A DNA stretch of 64,000 nucleotides from Adiantum capillus-veneris (GCA_014529385.2 CM043946.1:19547077-19611076); one strand, 5' to 3'. Numbered from the stretch's first letter, positions 47,201-59,410 are shown. Notes: generated from the letters alone by a model not told the origin. Program-made: numbers and translations.

Positions 47201-49140
47201 AATTGAGACAGCATGGCTGTCCATATGAGCTAGGCTTTACACGCATGTGTATCCTCATGCTCTTGTTCTATCTCTCTATAGGCCTGAGTGTCTATGGACG
47301 CATTTTTTTTGGGATACGACCCCGCGGGTGCTTACTAAATCACCCCATAATCATGGAGGATCACAGTTCATCTATTCTTGTTATACTTTCAAGGAAAGAA
47401 GTCCGCACTATACCATGCGGTAGCAGACAAATTCACCTTCTCAAGTTGATTCCAAATCATTCTGTACACGGTTGACTATGTTGGTTACCATTACCTACTA
47501 ATCGAGCAGTTTCTACAAAGGGTCTTACCAAAGGGTTTGACTACGTAGATTCTAATCAAAGGGTTTTGGATTGCAACGGCAACACCTAGGATTTTCGGTG
47601 CAATGTTGCTTGTTTTTTCACACGTGGACGACGGGTAAGTGAACATTCAAATCAATCTCCAAGTGCATATCTATTGATTTGGTGTTATTCCTTTTTTTAG
47701 TATGCATTGCTTGGTTTTTTCAAGTCGTTTAAATACGCTTGAATATTTTAGGGCCATGCCAAGGGCATGTCAAAACAAGTATTTTGGGCCGTAGTGCCCA
47801 ATGTACATTATGTTGTTATGAATCCACTTATAGAATTCGATTTGTCACATGGGATACAACATGGTCTAGGGACTCAAGGAGTACGGTTTAGCTAGTGTGG
47901 AGCAAGGATAATGAGGGACCCTCTCACTCCCGTCATAGAGTGTTTGCAATTACCTCCACGCACAAGTACATCTTGTACTTGAAGAATGTTACTTTTTAGA
48001 CATTCTTACATGAGACATATTCCACATGTGGAGGATATGAGTCTCTAGGACTGACAGTGGCGCCCACTATTTCAAATATGTGTCATGACAAAGTCCCTAA
48101 GTGCTGGTCCAATCAATTTTCTAGACCATTTTTAGCACGGCTTATGAGGAGCAATTGTAGTGGCCAAAAATTGTCGGATACTTAAAATGACCTGTTAAGG
48201 TACAAGTAGTATTAAACAACATTATAGATGGTTGTTTATACATATAGCAAATGAAAAAGTTTCATTGTTTGTACCTAGAAGTGATCACTGTTTCACCTTC
48301 TATTATGGTTCAGATGTTTGAGTAAGGCTTGCACAAGATTTCAATTGAAAGTAGTTAGTTTCTTTTCAGACCTATTTACATTCCTTTTTAATGTGTTCTA
48401 GGCACATCACATTTGCCATAAGTATTGGCAAGGATCACCATGGAAATACAGGTTTGGATCTATTTTTTGCTAAATGCATGAACACTAGGTGTTATGGGCC
48501 CTAGTGTTTAGCAAAGCCTGATTTGGAACGGCATGCATATTCCTCAACTTGTTGCTTATGAAGTATTTTGCACTCTCTGTGCAATATCTCAATAAGTTTA
48601 CTTTTCGGTCTACGAATCACCAATAGAGGTCATGGCTTGGTTTGGGTGTTTGTGGATCTTTCATGTTAACCACGATGGTTATTCAGCCAACTGTTGATTT
48701 CTCAGCAATGTGGTACGATATTGTGATCCCCGTTTACTAGCCATCTAGAACGACTGGCTGTAAACCATGGGGGAAACACACTTCAGTACTGTCACTTGTC
48801 CAAGGGGATATGCAGATTACAAAGTGTAATCTTGTGCTAAAGGATATGAAAGTGCGTATGTTAGCACCACATGATCCAATTAGTAAGCATTTATCGCTCT
48901 CCTTGGAGTTTGCTTACCATCAGTTTAAGCATGTTTGCGATTAGGTGTAGTCTCTTCATGTTTAAATCAAGTTCTCAACCTTGAACACTAGTTATAGTGG
49001 GGTTATTTACTGTTGAACTTGGAAAACAAGGCAAGGAATTAAACTTGGCTGATGAGTCATGTTAGCAAGTTACTTTCATGGAAAGTGAAAAGAGGTACTC
49101 TTTAGAGTACATCTTTGTGTGATAACTCATTTTTGCATAC
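44241..49140. other. no supported gene; GC-richer start, then mixed sequence
   Basis: A 190-codon frame at 44208-44780 overlaps a GC-richer patch with a CT run and no known domain. The rest contains only frames of 60-100 codons without recognisable motifs on either strand, a T-rich stretch at 46767-46798, and no LTR or primer site that I could identify. It is most likely decayed repeat DNA. Confidence 0.45.
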
Positions 49141-49259
49141 TCAGGTGTGTTCTTAATGGAGTCTACACACTATGATTGGATAGGAATCGGTAACACAAGA
49201 TGGTTGCATATGGACAATAATGTGAAAAATCAAGATGTTACTCTTGGTTTCATTGAAAC

Positions 49260-49384
49260 TCCTGCTGAACCGTGTTCCGGTCAACCAAACAGCTGGATCC
49301 ATGAAGGATGCCACTTGGGAAAACATTAGTGTTCTTAAGAAGAAGTTCCCCACTTTTGTTTTCGAGGACGAAAACTCTTCTTAA
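49260..49384 (+). pseudogene. C-terminal end of a chromovirus-type polyprotein
   Basis: Reads MKDATWENISVLKKKFPTF then VFEDENSS and stop (49382-49384). This matches the end of many plant chromovirus polyproteins, where a chromodomain ends in ATWE and a short tail precedes the purine tract. Upstream coding sequence is lost, so only the tail of the element remains. Confidence 0.7.
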
Positions 49385-49548
49385 GGGGGGAGTAATGTCA
49401 GGACACCGGCAAGGCCGGACTAGACAAGGGTAGGGCCGAGCTAGGCGGTGTGGAACGGGAGTCCAACTAGGGCAGAGGGCCAGGGGATTGCCTATATAAT
49501 GGGTTGTTGGGTGGTGGACTCTCAAACCCTAGCTTCCCTTGTCTTACA
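49383..49548 (+). repeat. polypurine tract and LTR start of the chromovirus fragment
   Basis: AAGGGGGGAG is followed by TGTCAGGACACCGG (LTR start at 49396). A TATATAATG box lies near 49491. The LTR-like sequence is cut at about 49548, where gag of another element begins. Confidence 0.6.
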
Positions 49549-50426
49549 ACATGGTTCTATGCCTTGGAAGGAGAGCCACGACTTATGTGGCCGGCGTTGT
49601 GGTCACATTTTTTGCAAAATTTCCATAAAGAGGTATCTCTTATCAATTTGGATGCAAGGTCAAAGAATTTGAAGCAGGATGTGAATGAGGAGTTCAGTGT
49701 TTTACTCACCCGCTTCAAAGAGTGCTGGAGGGACTTTGCAATGGCCATGCAATTGGCTAATGGTGGTGAGTACTTTAAACTGGAAATATTTATGGCTTGT
49801 TTACACCCCAAATTTTGTGAAAAGGTGGATTTCGAGGACCCAAAGAATTACAACAGGGATATTGCTATTGCAGGATCAAAGAGCCAAAAAATTAAAAAGA
49901 AGATTGAGCAAGGTGCATTTGGATACGAAGCAATTGTTCCCAATCCAGTCTCAAGTCCGAGGAGGGAAGAAGTTCAAGTGAGAATTAGCATAATCAAGGG
50001 GTAGCAACCGTTCCTCAACAATGGGTACGTACAGTTCAATATTTGTCTGAGAAAATGCAAGAGTTGCGTTTAAGTGTTATGAACAGAGGCCAGGCAAGGA
50101 TAGGAAGAGGCAGAGCTAGGCAATTTCCTCGCAGATGTTACAATTGCGGAGAGGAGGGCCACTATGCTCCAGATTGCCCTCATCCGCCAAGGGAAAGGGG
50201 CGGTATGTATCCTCTATTTGGTCGAGGTAGGGGTCATGCACAGTTTAATGGTCAAAGGGAGAAACAAGCAGTTGAAGATCAAATACACGCGGCTCCGTCA
50301 GGTAATGATGAAGTGCAAAGGGTTAATATTACTGGGTTGATATTATGGCTAACAAAAGAGCAAGAGGCAAAAGAGAGACCGAGAGAGAACGTGAAACTAG
50401 AGCAAAGAAGGGTAAAGAGAAGCTGA
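49549..50426 (+). pseudogene. gag of the Tat-like element
   Basis: The capsid begins TTWFYALEGEPR without its N-terminus and continues with SLINLDARSKNLKQDV, LTRFKECWRDFAMAM and FMACLHPKFCEKV, the alpha-helical capsid core, in one frame to 50004. The nucleocapsid frame 50043-50426 has an Arg-rich stretch and a CX2CX4HX4C knuckle CYNCGEEGHYAPDC (about 50133-50174). The two are separated by a stop and frame change near 50000. Confidence 0.8.
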
Positions 50427-50650
50427 ACATACGTAGAGAGCAGCCATAGCCAAGCAAGAGAAGGTGAAGACGAAGGGTTACACAGAAGGATTTTCAGTTG
50501 GGGCACAATAATCCAGAATACGATCTGGTAAGAGATGTCTAAAATCAAAAAGCTAACATCACTTTTGGACAGCTGCTTGCGTTAAACCCTAAATTAAGGA
50601 GGCAATGGTCAACCAGTGTTAGTACAAGGCTTCCCCGAGTAGAAGGAGAT

Positions 50651-51346
50651 GTGCATGTGATACAGAATCTAGCATTGAGGGTGGGGAGTTCGATTAATGT
50701 GCTTCCAGTGGTGGACATTTTTCTTGAAAAGAAGAAGCATGTTCAAGCCTATATTGATGGTGGTGCTCAAGTCAGTGTGATCACAGAGTTTGCTATGAGG
50801 GATATTGGTATTAAAGGTGTCATCAGATCCAATGTGCAAATGAGGATGTCCAACCATGCCAAAGCTCGGTGTTTAGGAGTGTCCCGGCATGTGAAGGTAA
50901 AGGTCATGGTAATTGAATGCTTAATTGATTTTTTTGTCATGAAAGCAAGAGAAAATGCTTATCCAATTATGTTGGGGAGGCCATGGTTGCTAGCAATTGG
51001 GGCCAAGCAAGATTTGGAGAAGGGAGTATTTACCTTGCCGAATCAAGAAAATGGAGGGCAGATCGTGTTGGATATGAAGACTAGGGAAAGCCGCTTTCAT
51101 TCATCATCCCGGGGTGATAACAGGGATTCTAGCACCAATTACAAATATGAAACCAAGTCGACTTATGATGAAGGATCCACCACTATCGAAGAGGAAGAGA
51201 GCGATGAATATTTATTGAAGCTGAATACATATTTGTTTGGAGTCACCATAGATTTTGCCAGTGCAAGTCAAGGTATGCAAGACCCTGTCTGTAGTCTGAA
51301 GGCTAAAGAGGTGGAAGATATGCTAGGTATAGATTTAAACAAGTAG
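50651..51346 (+). pseudogene. aspartic protease of the Tat-like element
   Basis: The active-site region reads AYIDGGAQVSVI, with Asp-Gly-Gly where Asp-Ser/Thr-Gly is usual. The C-terminal strand PIMLGRPWL fits retropepsins. An acidic stretch follows before RT (IEEEESDEYLL). The frame closes at 51344. Role: polyprotein cleavage; the DGG active site may be inactive or a lineage variant. Confidence 0.75.
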
Positions 51347-51361
51347 GAGAAGGAAGGCTAT

Positions 51362-52452
51362 ATGGACCTATGTGAATCCTATCCCAAATTATTTGTGATG
51401 GAGTATAAAGATTTGAGAGGATCTAAAGGAGTGGAGCATCGGATCCTACTTAAAGACGGATTCAAGCCAAAAGCACATAAGCTAAGGAGGCTGGTAGATA
51501 TTCAAAAGGAGGCTCTATGGGCAGGAGATCAACAAGTTACTTGGGGCAGGTTATCTATCCAGTGAAAGTGGCTGAGTGGGTTTCTCCTGTTGTCATTACT
51601 CCAAAGAAGAATGGGAAATGGCGGGTATGTGTAGACTATAAGCCCTTGAACGCTGCGACCAAGCGGAATCACTACCCTCTGCCATTTCAGGACGAGATTC
51701 TAAACCAAGTTATCAAGCACAAGTGCTATTTTATCATGGATGGTTTTTTAGGGTATTTTCAGATTGGTATTGATTTGGAGGATCGGCTAAAGACTACCTT
51801 TATCTCTCCATGGGGGTGCTTTGCCTATCGTAGGATGCCTTTGGACTGGTGAATGCGTATGCTACATTTCAAGACTGGATGAACAAGGTGTTTGGGCCAT
51901 ACTTGGGTAAGTTCATCAGAGTTTTTATGGATGATATTGGTTGTTATAGTTCCAAGGTGGAACATTTGTCCAAGCTGAGACTGTGCTTTCAAAGGCTAGA
52001 TGAAGAAGGAGGGCAATTGAAACCCAAAGAAGTGCAAGTTGGCACAACCAAGGGCTCAGATTTTGGGTCATGTGGCATCACAAAATGGAATAGAAGAAGA
52101 TCCAAAGAAGGTGAAGGAATTGGTTCTCATGGAGCCTCCCACCAGTTGGGAAGGGTTGGCATCATTCATGCATAAGTTAAAGTATTTGTCCCGTTTCTTT
52201 TGGATGTTGTCTTGGTACGTTTATCCTCTTCAGAAAAGGGCTCAGAAGGTGCATGGATTTCAATGGGATGATGAAGCTCAAGAGATTTTTGACAAAGTGA
52301 AAGGTATTCTATGTCAGCTACCTATAATGTGCCCTTCTAACCAAGAGGATGACTTCTATATTGCTATGATGGTGGGTACGGTGGCCATTGGAGCAGTGTT
52401 TCTACAAAATGTGGGGGAAGTTATAAGCATATTTACTTCAAAAGTAGGGTAA
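51362..52452 (+). pseudogene. reverse transcriptase of the Tat-like element
   Basis: The pieces are LFVMEYKDLRG (51362-51565), WVSPVVITPKKNGKWRVCVD and MDGFLGYFQIGID (51517-51852), and then VFMDDIGCYS with the FMDD catalytic box (51849-52175). The thumb and the start of the classical RNase H run from 52039 to 52452 (GHVASQNGIEEDP, FQWDDEAQEIFDKVK). At least two frame changes and a TGA near 51850 break it. Confidence 0.88.
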
Positions 52453-53160
52453 TTTGTCCAAGAGAGACTACTTATACGGAAGCGCAACAATGTTGGGTGA
52501 TGGCTTTAGTCTTTGCCTGCAGGAAGTTCAAAGTGTATTTGATTGTTTGTAAATTTTATGTATTGATGGCTAACAATGTTTTGCCTGAAGTGGTGTTACA
52601 CTTGAAGCCAGGGAAGTGAATCATGAGATGGGTGATGGAGCTTTAGAAGTTTGAGTTTGAATTCAAAGTAGGGATATCCTAGTCAACAAAAAGATCGAAT
52701 TATCGATTTATCCAAGAGTAGTGCAAGAGGAGGACAAAGAGGAGCCAGACTTGGAAGGGGCCCTCACTATGTGGTTTTATGGACCTTACAGAAGGGTAAC
52801 ACAAAAAGCAGGTGGAGGTGTGGTCATTCACGATCCACACGGCACAATCATTTTTTCCAAAGCTTACTACTTGGAAGAGGTGCATACCAACAATGAGGCG
52901 GAGTATCTTACTTTACATCTAGGTCTAAAGTAGTGTATTGAATCTGGCATATCAAGGTTAGTAGTGAAAGGTGATGCTCTGTTGGTTATCACAAACAACT
53001 TTTGGGCCAGTGGCAGGTAAAGAGGGATTCTCTCAAGAATTGGTTTTTCTCTATAAAGAAGCTGTTGAAGTTTTTTGAAGAGGTGCAGTTTAAACATGTG
53101 ACAAGGGAACAAAATTAGGAAGCCGATCAGTTGGCTAGCAGTCATGTTCAAACTCACGTG
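52453..53160 (+). pseudogene. classical RNase H remnant and archaeal-type second RNase H
   Basis: The classical RNase H continues with several stops to about 52680. From about 52760 a separate domain reads AGGGVVIHDPHGTIIFSKA, TNNEAEYLTLHLGLK and LVVKGDALLVI. This is the pattern of the archaeal-like RNase H captured by Tat-group gypsy elements, with the conserved Asn-Asn-x-Ala-Glu-Tyr block. Stops at 52931 and near 53020 break it. Confidence 0.8.
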
Positions 53161-53240
53161 TCGAGTTTGTATGTGGCCTCAACCACTTATGCAGGTAGAG
53201 AGACTTTAAAAGACATTGATGATTTCTTGAGTACAGGGCA

Positions 53241-54465
53241 ATGTTCTGGAGGGCTTTTCAAGCTACAAAAGAGGATAATTGTTCAAAGAGCTTGAGTGTT
53301 AACTTTAGTAGGAGACGATCTTATGATGCACAGTCGAGATGGGATGCTACGTCAAATCCTTTACAAGGAGGAGATTGGTATGGTATTGAAGCTGTGCCAC
53401 GAGGAGAGCGAACATCAGGGTAAGGATCAAGTCTTGTTTCATATTTTAAGAAGTGGGTTTTGGTGCCCTTCTGTTGTGCGAGATGTGCACTATTGGTGCA
53501 AGACGTGCCATCAGTGCCAAGTAATGGGTGAAAGACGACTCGTAGCCGAGTAGCAAGGGGCTATCATAGCACATGAAGCTTTTGAAAAGTGAGTTTTGGA
53601 TGCTATTGGTCCATTTCCCAAGTCAACCAACAGTAAAAAATATGTTGTGGTGGCCATAGACTACCTCACCAGGTGGATTGAGGCTAAAGCGGTCAAATAG
53701 CTTATGCTGTCGTTTTGGAGTACCTTGGGTGCTTATATCTGATCGAGGACAAGGGTTCAGAAGTAAGTTGGTGTGTGCCCTAGTAGAAAAGTTGGGGATT
53801 CAACATCGATTTTCATCTCTATACCATCCACAGTGCAATGGTTTGGTGGAAAGTGCCAATGGAAAAATAGTCAAGATGTTGACTAAGTACATCTACCAGC
53901 AGGTTGAAGAGTGGGAATGTAACCTTGACAAATGTTTGTGGGCTTACAGGACTTCGTACAAGGTGGCTACCAACTTTACTCCTTATGAGTTGGTCTATGG
54001 CAAGGAAGTTGTATTACTCGTACATGTGCAGTGAGGGGCGCTCAAAGGTTTGTGGCGGATGGCTAAAGCTCATCAAGATGTTTTGCACGATAAGATTACA
54101 AGTCTTGAAACTCTAAAGATGGATCATGAGGTGGCAGCAGATTTCTATGTTAAGCAGCGAGAGAAAAGAGGAGCAAAGTTCAACCAACATTTGCCAGAAA
54201 ATCTGATTGAAAAAGGAGATCTAGTGATGAAGTACGAGAGCTATCTTGACTTCACCTTTTAGAAGAAATTCAAAAAAATGTGGACAGGGCCTTACAAGGT
54301 CCATTAAGCTTTTCCCAATGGTATCTATGCATTGATGAGGATGGATGGTTGTTTTCTCAAGAACATGGTTAATGGTGTGGGTCTCAAGCTATATTTTGAG
54401 AGGGAGTTGGTGCCAGCAGTGCATCAAGTTCTCATGGAGGGGGTTGGGCAACCCACCTAAGCAGT
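53241..54465 (+). pseudogene. integrase of the Tat-like element
   Basis: The zinc domain reads LCHEESEHQGKDQVLFHIL and CKTCHQCQ (53390-53520). The catalytic residues are Asp near 53599 (LDAIGPFP), Asp 53741 (ISDRGQGF) and Glu 53849 (LVESANG), with 35 residues between the last two. The C-terminal frame (54050-54262 and on) contains MWTGPYKV, a GPY/F-type motif, and ends VHQVLMEGVGQPT at about 54459. It is interrupted by stops at 53552 and 53698 and several frame changes. Confidence 0.85.
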
Positions 54466-54623
54466 CTTCTCATATGCTAGGAATAAAGCTATGTATATAC
54501 AGTCAAGTTTTTTGGATTTTCTCATACTGTGCTTAGTGTTTGCAGTTTGAAGAAGAATAAAGATCTTAAGTGGTTGAGCATAAATGCTAATCTAGGGGGT
54601 GGGAAATGAAGGTACAACCAAAG
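54466..54623 (+). other. 3' non-coding end of the Tat-like element with purine-rich stretch
   Basis: CTAGGGGGTGGGAAATGAAG (54592-54611) resembles a degraded polypurine tract before the presumed LTR start TGTGTTGGCC at 54624. Confidence 0.45.
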
Positions 54624-55830
54624 TGTGTTGGCCATAGAAGATGACATGGGCAAATATGTGTAGGCTAGCAAAAGCATGGCAAAGGGCTAGAGCAGCTAGA
54701 AGTATCATGGACTGACAAGTAGCAGCGGAGATGTATGGCTAATGTGGCTTATAGGCCAAGAAAGGATCCAAAAGGGGCTAATTTGGGGAGCAGATAAAGG
54801 ATATGCAAGGTGAAACTTTTGGGTCCAAGAATGTAGAGCTTGAAGTGCTAAAGGAGCAGGTCTAGATGGCTCATCAAACCGAGCTACGGAGCCCAAGATA
54901 GTGAAGTTTGAAGGTTTAATGTGTTGCAGATTCTTGCCGGACAGGGTAGTTGGGGAGACGTGGCCCAAGTGGATGTCAGGGTACAGGTGCATAGTGCTTG
55001 ATTTATGGAGCCTACCACTCTTTTCATATTGTAGATCGGAGCCACGAATTGTATTTTATGGCCAGTTGAAGTTTTAGCGGGGGCTAGGTTAGTGCCCACC
55101 TGACCACATGGGGAGTCGTGCCATATGGCATTTTTTGGACAAAAACAAAGTTGGATAAAGTGCTATGTAGTATATGGGGCTAGCAGGAGTTGACTGCTCG
55201 TTGAACAGAGCCCGGAGCAGAAAGTTACAGCGGTTGGAAAGATCGGGTGTACTTTTTTGTGACTGATTGTAGATGAATATTCACATTTTTGCGGCCTCGG
55301 TTCGGGGGCTCGGGCAGCTTTGGAGTGTGGCAAAGCTGGATGAGTGTGGAGCCAATCATGTGGGCTTGCGATTGGGTTTTATGTCTTGGTAATCGGATCA
55401 ACGGTTGGCAACTGGCAGGCAGCTATAATTGGGAAAGCAAAAATGATTTTTTTGAAGATTTTTGGGGAATTTAATGCGGCTTGGGAAGGCCATGGAGCCA
55501 ATGGCGCCACGTGGCAGGTAGTAATCCCACATGCACGGAGTAGAGTTGGGCCGACAAGTTATATATCCTACAGCATGAGGTCACTTGAGGTACATGAGGC
55601 GAGGGGAGCTCCCCCTTGAGCACATCGATGGCGAGCCCTCGTGGCTCTATGTTGGTGGTGCTAGTGGCGCACGACAATGGTTTTGTGGAGGTTGGAAGCT
55701 GCGTGAGCTGTACGCAACAGTGCGTGGCGGCCCTACGCCGGTGGTGCGTGCTGGATGTGTTGTCAGATGATGTGGTGGGCACCTCCGTAAGGACCGATTT
55801 CCACAGGCCCAAGACCGCGAAAATCTGTTG
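54624..55830 (+). repeat. inverted-repeat arm 1, probable 3' LTR of the Tat-like element
   Basis: Its reverse complement resembles 57030-58199 along more than 1 kb. Shared landmarks include a CCACGTGGCG box (55505 versus 57325), a CTCCATAAATCAAG phrase (about 54998 versus 57830) and the ACACACTTTGG edge (54619 versus 58195). Distances between landmarks agree within about 20 bases. As the plus arm follows a Tat-like integrase, it is best read as that element's 3' LTR. A run of 10-11 C lies at 55846-55857. Confidence 0.6.
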
Positions 55831-57029
55831 AAGGCAAAGTTAATGCCCCCCCCCCCAATAGTGATGCCGCTATTGCTGAACAAGGGGAGGGTCCCATAGC
55901 AGGAGTGAGAGAGAGAGTTCTAAGGTGTCAAAGGGGCAAATCAAGGGGCCTATCTCGCCCACCACAAAGACCAGTGGCACAAGAGCTGAATAAAGAGAGA
56001 GAAAGCGAGAGAAATGGCGTTCCTAAAGGGCTATGTAAAGGGAGTCAGGCGGCCAAATTGGGTAGAGAGAGGTACCATGCAGTTTCCAAAAAAATCAAAT
56101 GTGCCAAGTGGTAGCAATGCAAGAGCATTCTAAATGAAGATTTGGTTGATTGCATGAGCTAGATAGCTCCTTGTTTGTTTTTTTTTTAGCCTTAGCCAAG
56201 CCCTACAAAAGGGGATAGAAGTGAGGGATTTTTTTCTAGAGAGAGCTGTTGGAGGCTTACAAGCGTGTGTATTGTAAGCTTTCCATTGGAGCTACAGACT
56301 TGGTTGTACTATCTCCCTATGCAATACTACTAAGCATTTGTCCCTCTTTCTCGTGTTGCTTCTCCCCATCCCTCTCCTTTTTTCTCACTCTTTGTGTACA
56401 TGCGAGTGCTTGCGGAGGGTATGCCTGCAACTTGAACTGTGTTACCAAGAGGGCAGAATAGGGGTGTTTTGTGAGCCGGAAAGGGTGAGTTGAGCAATGT
56501 GGGTGCATTTTGTGTTGGAAGGTGTTTCTGTAGGGTAGGAGATAGTTGTTTTGTGCGCCAAGGTGGTTCTATTAGTGAAAATTAGCCAATTTGAAGGTGT
56601 TATTTGAGAGGTTAGGGGTGCTATGGATACCCTGACCTGTAGGGAGGCTTTGTGTAGTGTGTCAAGTGTGGACCTCATACCCCCTCTCCAACACCTTTGA
56701 GTTTGTCCCCTCTCAGTCAAGAACTCCTCCCTTGAGCAAAAAAAACTGCCCTCTCTTCTTCTTCTCGTTGCTCTCCAAGAGATCCCCTCCAAAAAGTCCA
56801 CAACTCTCCTCAAACTCCCAAAAACTTGGCCCTTGTGGGCGTGTGTATGACCTCATCCTCCTATTTTTGGACTCTTCACTTTCTCTTTTTAGCCTCTTTT
56901 TTTGCATGTGAAAGACCCCCGTGGACTTTCCTTGAGACCCACACCTTGCATGAGAATCCCCTCCTTCCAATGGGACACCGACAGCGCCGTCGATGCACCG
57001 TGACCTTGCCTTCCAAAACCATTGGCCCG
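55831..57029. other. centre of the inverted repeat, no gene recognised
   Basis: Contains pyrimidine- and purine-rich patches and short frames without domains. The exact junction of the two arms was not located; it is probably near 56.4-56.6 kb. Confidence 0.4.
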
Positions 57030-58199
57030 GTTGGGTGAGTGAACACACCCCAGTAGGCACCATGTCATCAGCTCCCTGCACGCTAGTGGTGCCTCCACAA
57101 ACACCTATGGATTCCGGTCCATGGCCCATGGCCAAAAACACCAGACATCACCTCGCTCAATTGTGAGCAGTGTCACACGCGCCACCTCGCCAAGGCTCCA
57201 CAGCCCACGAGCTCGCAACAGGCTTCTCAAGCCCACCTCGCTATTCAACAATGGGGCGCCCACACGGGCTATATCCCGTGCCTCCCATGCCTTTTCCCTC
57301 CCATAAGGGATCACCACACCCTCCACGTGGCGTCTCCGTAGAGACCCCTCCTCCTTAGTCTTCAAAGGCCAAAGTTGACCACTATAAAAACTCAAAAAAC
57401 TTCTTTTTTTTCTCCGACTTCATACACTTTCCACCTACTGCTCGGTGATTCAATCAGCAAGCCATTAATTCCCATCAAAACATCTCTTTTCCGGCTCCAA
57501 TTCCCCCTGCATGCGACGTGCCTCGGCTATCTAACGATCTCAAATGACGCGCATCAAAACTGGCAAAGAAATCAGATACAACACTGCTAACCATTGTTGG
57601 CGACTCCAAACTTCAATGTTTGACCGATCTGGGTGCTCTGATGTGTAGTCCCCTCCAATTACCTCTTCACACTGCATACTTGGCATCCAAACCTTGGCGA
57701 GGCTCAAAATTAGGGGATGGCACATTTACCGAGGCAGTCAACCAGGCACAAACTTGGCCCCTGGCAAAAATTTGACCGGCTGTATCTTGGTATCCGTAGC
57801 TCTAATGGATGATCTGAAAATATCGACACGCTCCATAAATCAAGAACTACACACCCGTAACTCTGAACTGGCTTGGGCCATCTGCATCACCTAGCCTATC
57901 CGTCTTACATCTGCAACCACCTCCAACTTCAAAGCCCTGTATCTTGCACACTATGGCTCTGTTTCACAAGTCGTCTGGACCTATTCCTTAAGAACTTTAA
58001 GATCTACACATCTAGGCACTTTGATCACTCTTCATCTTCCATCCTGTCAAGCCATATCTAGAGCATTTTTGGCCTAGAAAACCTCATAAAGCATACATTT
58101 CTGCTTGCCTTCCCAGGCTCTTCCCATTTGCTCTAGCCCTATGATATGCATCTGTAAGCATACACATCACTTCTTGTGCCCTCTGCTAGGGTCGACACA
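57030..58199 (-). repeat. inverted-repeat arm 2, LTR-like copy in minus orientation
   Basis: A diverged inverted copy of arm 1. Beyond it (58200 upward) similarity persists for a few dozen bases into what would be the internal 3' end of a related element on the minus strand, so this may be the 3' LTR of a second, oppositely oriented copy. Confidence 0.55.
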
Positions 58200-58749
58200 C
58201 TTTGGCTGAACCAACGTTCACACTCATCTAGCAAGAGGGGGCGAGTAGAGGAGAGATGGGGCTGATTTAGGCAGTAAGACACCTCCAAATCTCTATACAA
58301 AGGGCATTCCCACTCATATTTTACACACTTGAATACACATTGGAGATAGGGAGACTCTACTGTTGTGGTTACTCTCGTTGGTGAAACTTTTACAAGGCCT
58401 TGAGAGATCAAAAACTCCTAGTCACAAGCCGGTAATCTAATGTTTCTGCATCAATTCACCTCTACATCTCTATTCTCTTCTCTTCTCAAGAATTCCCAAT
58501 GTACTACTACCTTAGATTGTTCACATCACTAAGATACATCAGAAACTCTACTTATTATACTCTAATCTATGTTGTAAGATGGAAACAATCTAAAGGATGT
58601 GTTTTGCTTGCAAACTCATGATTATGATTCTTCTTATGCACTCAACATACACAAGTCTCTTGTTCAAATTTGCACTAAAAATTGAGATAAAGGAAGCTAG
58701 GTATCAATCATCATCTACTTTTTGTAAGTGAGGTGCATAACCTAAACTT
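58200..58749. other. non-coding, nothing recognised
   Basis: Short frames only. It may include the decayed internal 3' end of a minus-strand Tat-like element next to arm 2. Confidence 0.4.
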
Positions 58750-59410
58750 AGTATACATTAATTTTGGATGACCATTCATGTGTCAACTCGAAATGGTTCA
58801 AGATTGGGGCTATGCCCATCTCTACTTGTGTCATAAGGGTGTCACAACAAGGGTCGACATGAAGAACCATAGTTATAGAGATGTAAATCGAACCCAAGTA
58901 AAAGACTTTGGTGTAACTAGGGATTTTGGAACACAACTGCCTACTTGGTCGATGAAGGATGTGCATGTCTGGATGAGAAAAGCATCCGAATGTGGAAGCC
59001 CGAGGAAAGAAGATTGCATCCTAAAGAGATCCTAGAGGATAAATCTTACATTCAAGAAACCTTTCTAAATGATTTGTTTAAACCCTTTGGATGGAAGCAG
59101 GTACTGGTGGATACTTTAGATATGTGCGTAAATGAATTAATGTCCACAAAGTGCCGTGATGAGAATCGCCTGCGACATAGCTCATTGTTTTACACAATAA
59201 AGGTATTGAACAAAGCTAATGAAACTTGTGAGTGTGAAAAGAACAGGCAAGCAAAAATTGTGGCATGAATCATGATGCAAAAGCACAAACAGAGGAAGAA
59301 GAGCAACCACAAGACTATGACATCATTGATATACCTAAAGAATTGAATTTTTCTTTTAAAGGAAGCCGATTCTACGAAAAAGCACAAATGAAAGCAAATG
59401 AATAAGGTAC
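58750..59410 (+). pseudogene. gypsy protease-linker fragment related to the giant element
   Basis: From the end of the protease (matching IILGRPFM of the giant element) through the linker, this resembles 10378-10809: MVQDWGYAHLYLCHK, NMKDHSYRDV-like KNHSYRDVNRT, VHVWMRKASECGS and FKPFGWKQVL. It shifts frame near 59030. Both ends are truncated and no RT follows. It is from a related but distinct family, so the linker is conserved between families. Confidence 0.75.

Larger units (their letters stand above)
49549..54465 (+). mobile_element. decayed Tat-like Ty3/gypsy element, 5'-truncated
   Basis: Gag, zinc knuckle, protease, RT, RNase H, a second archaeal-type RNase H, and integrase appear in order on the plus strand, all broken by stops and frame changes. 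The second RNase H is characteristic of the Tat group of plant Ty3/gypsy elements. No 5' LTR or primer site is present: gag joins directly to an unrelated chromovirus LTR at about 49549. A candidate 3' LTR starts near 54624. Confidence 0.85.

Noticed and set aside
57598..57614. TGGCGACTCC resembling a primer-binding site
   Set aside because: No LTR end precedes it and it falls within an inverted-repeat arm.
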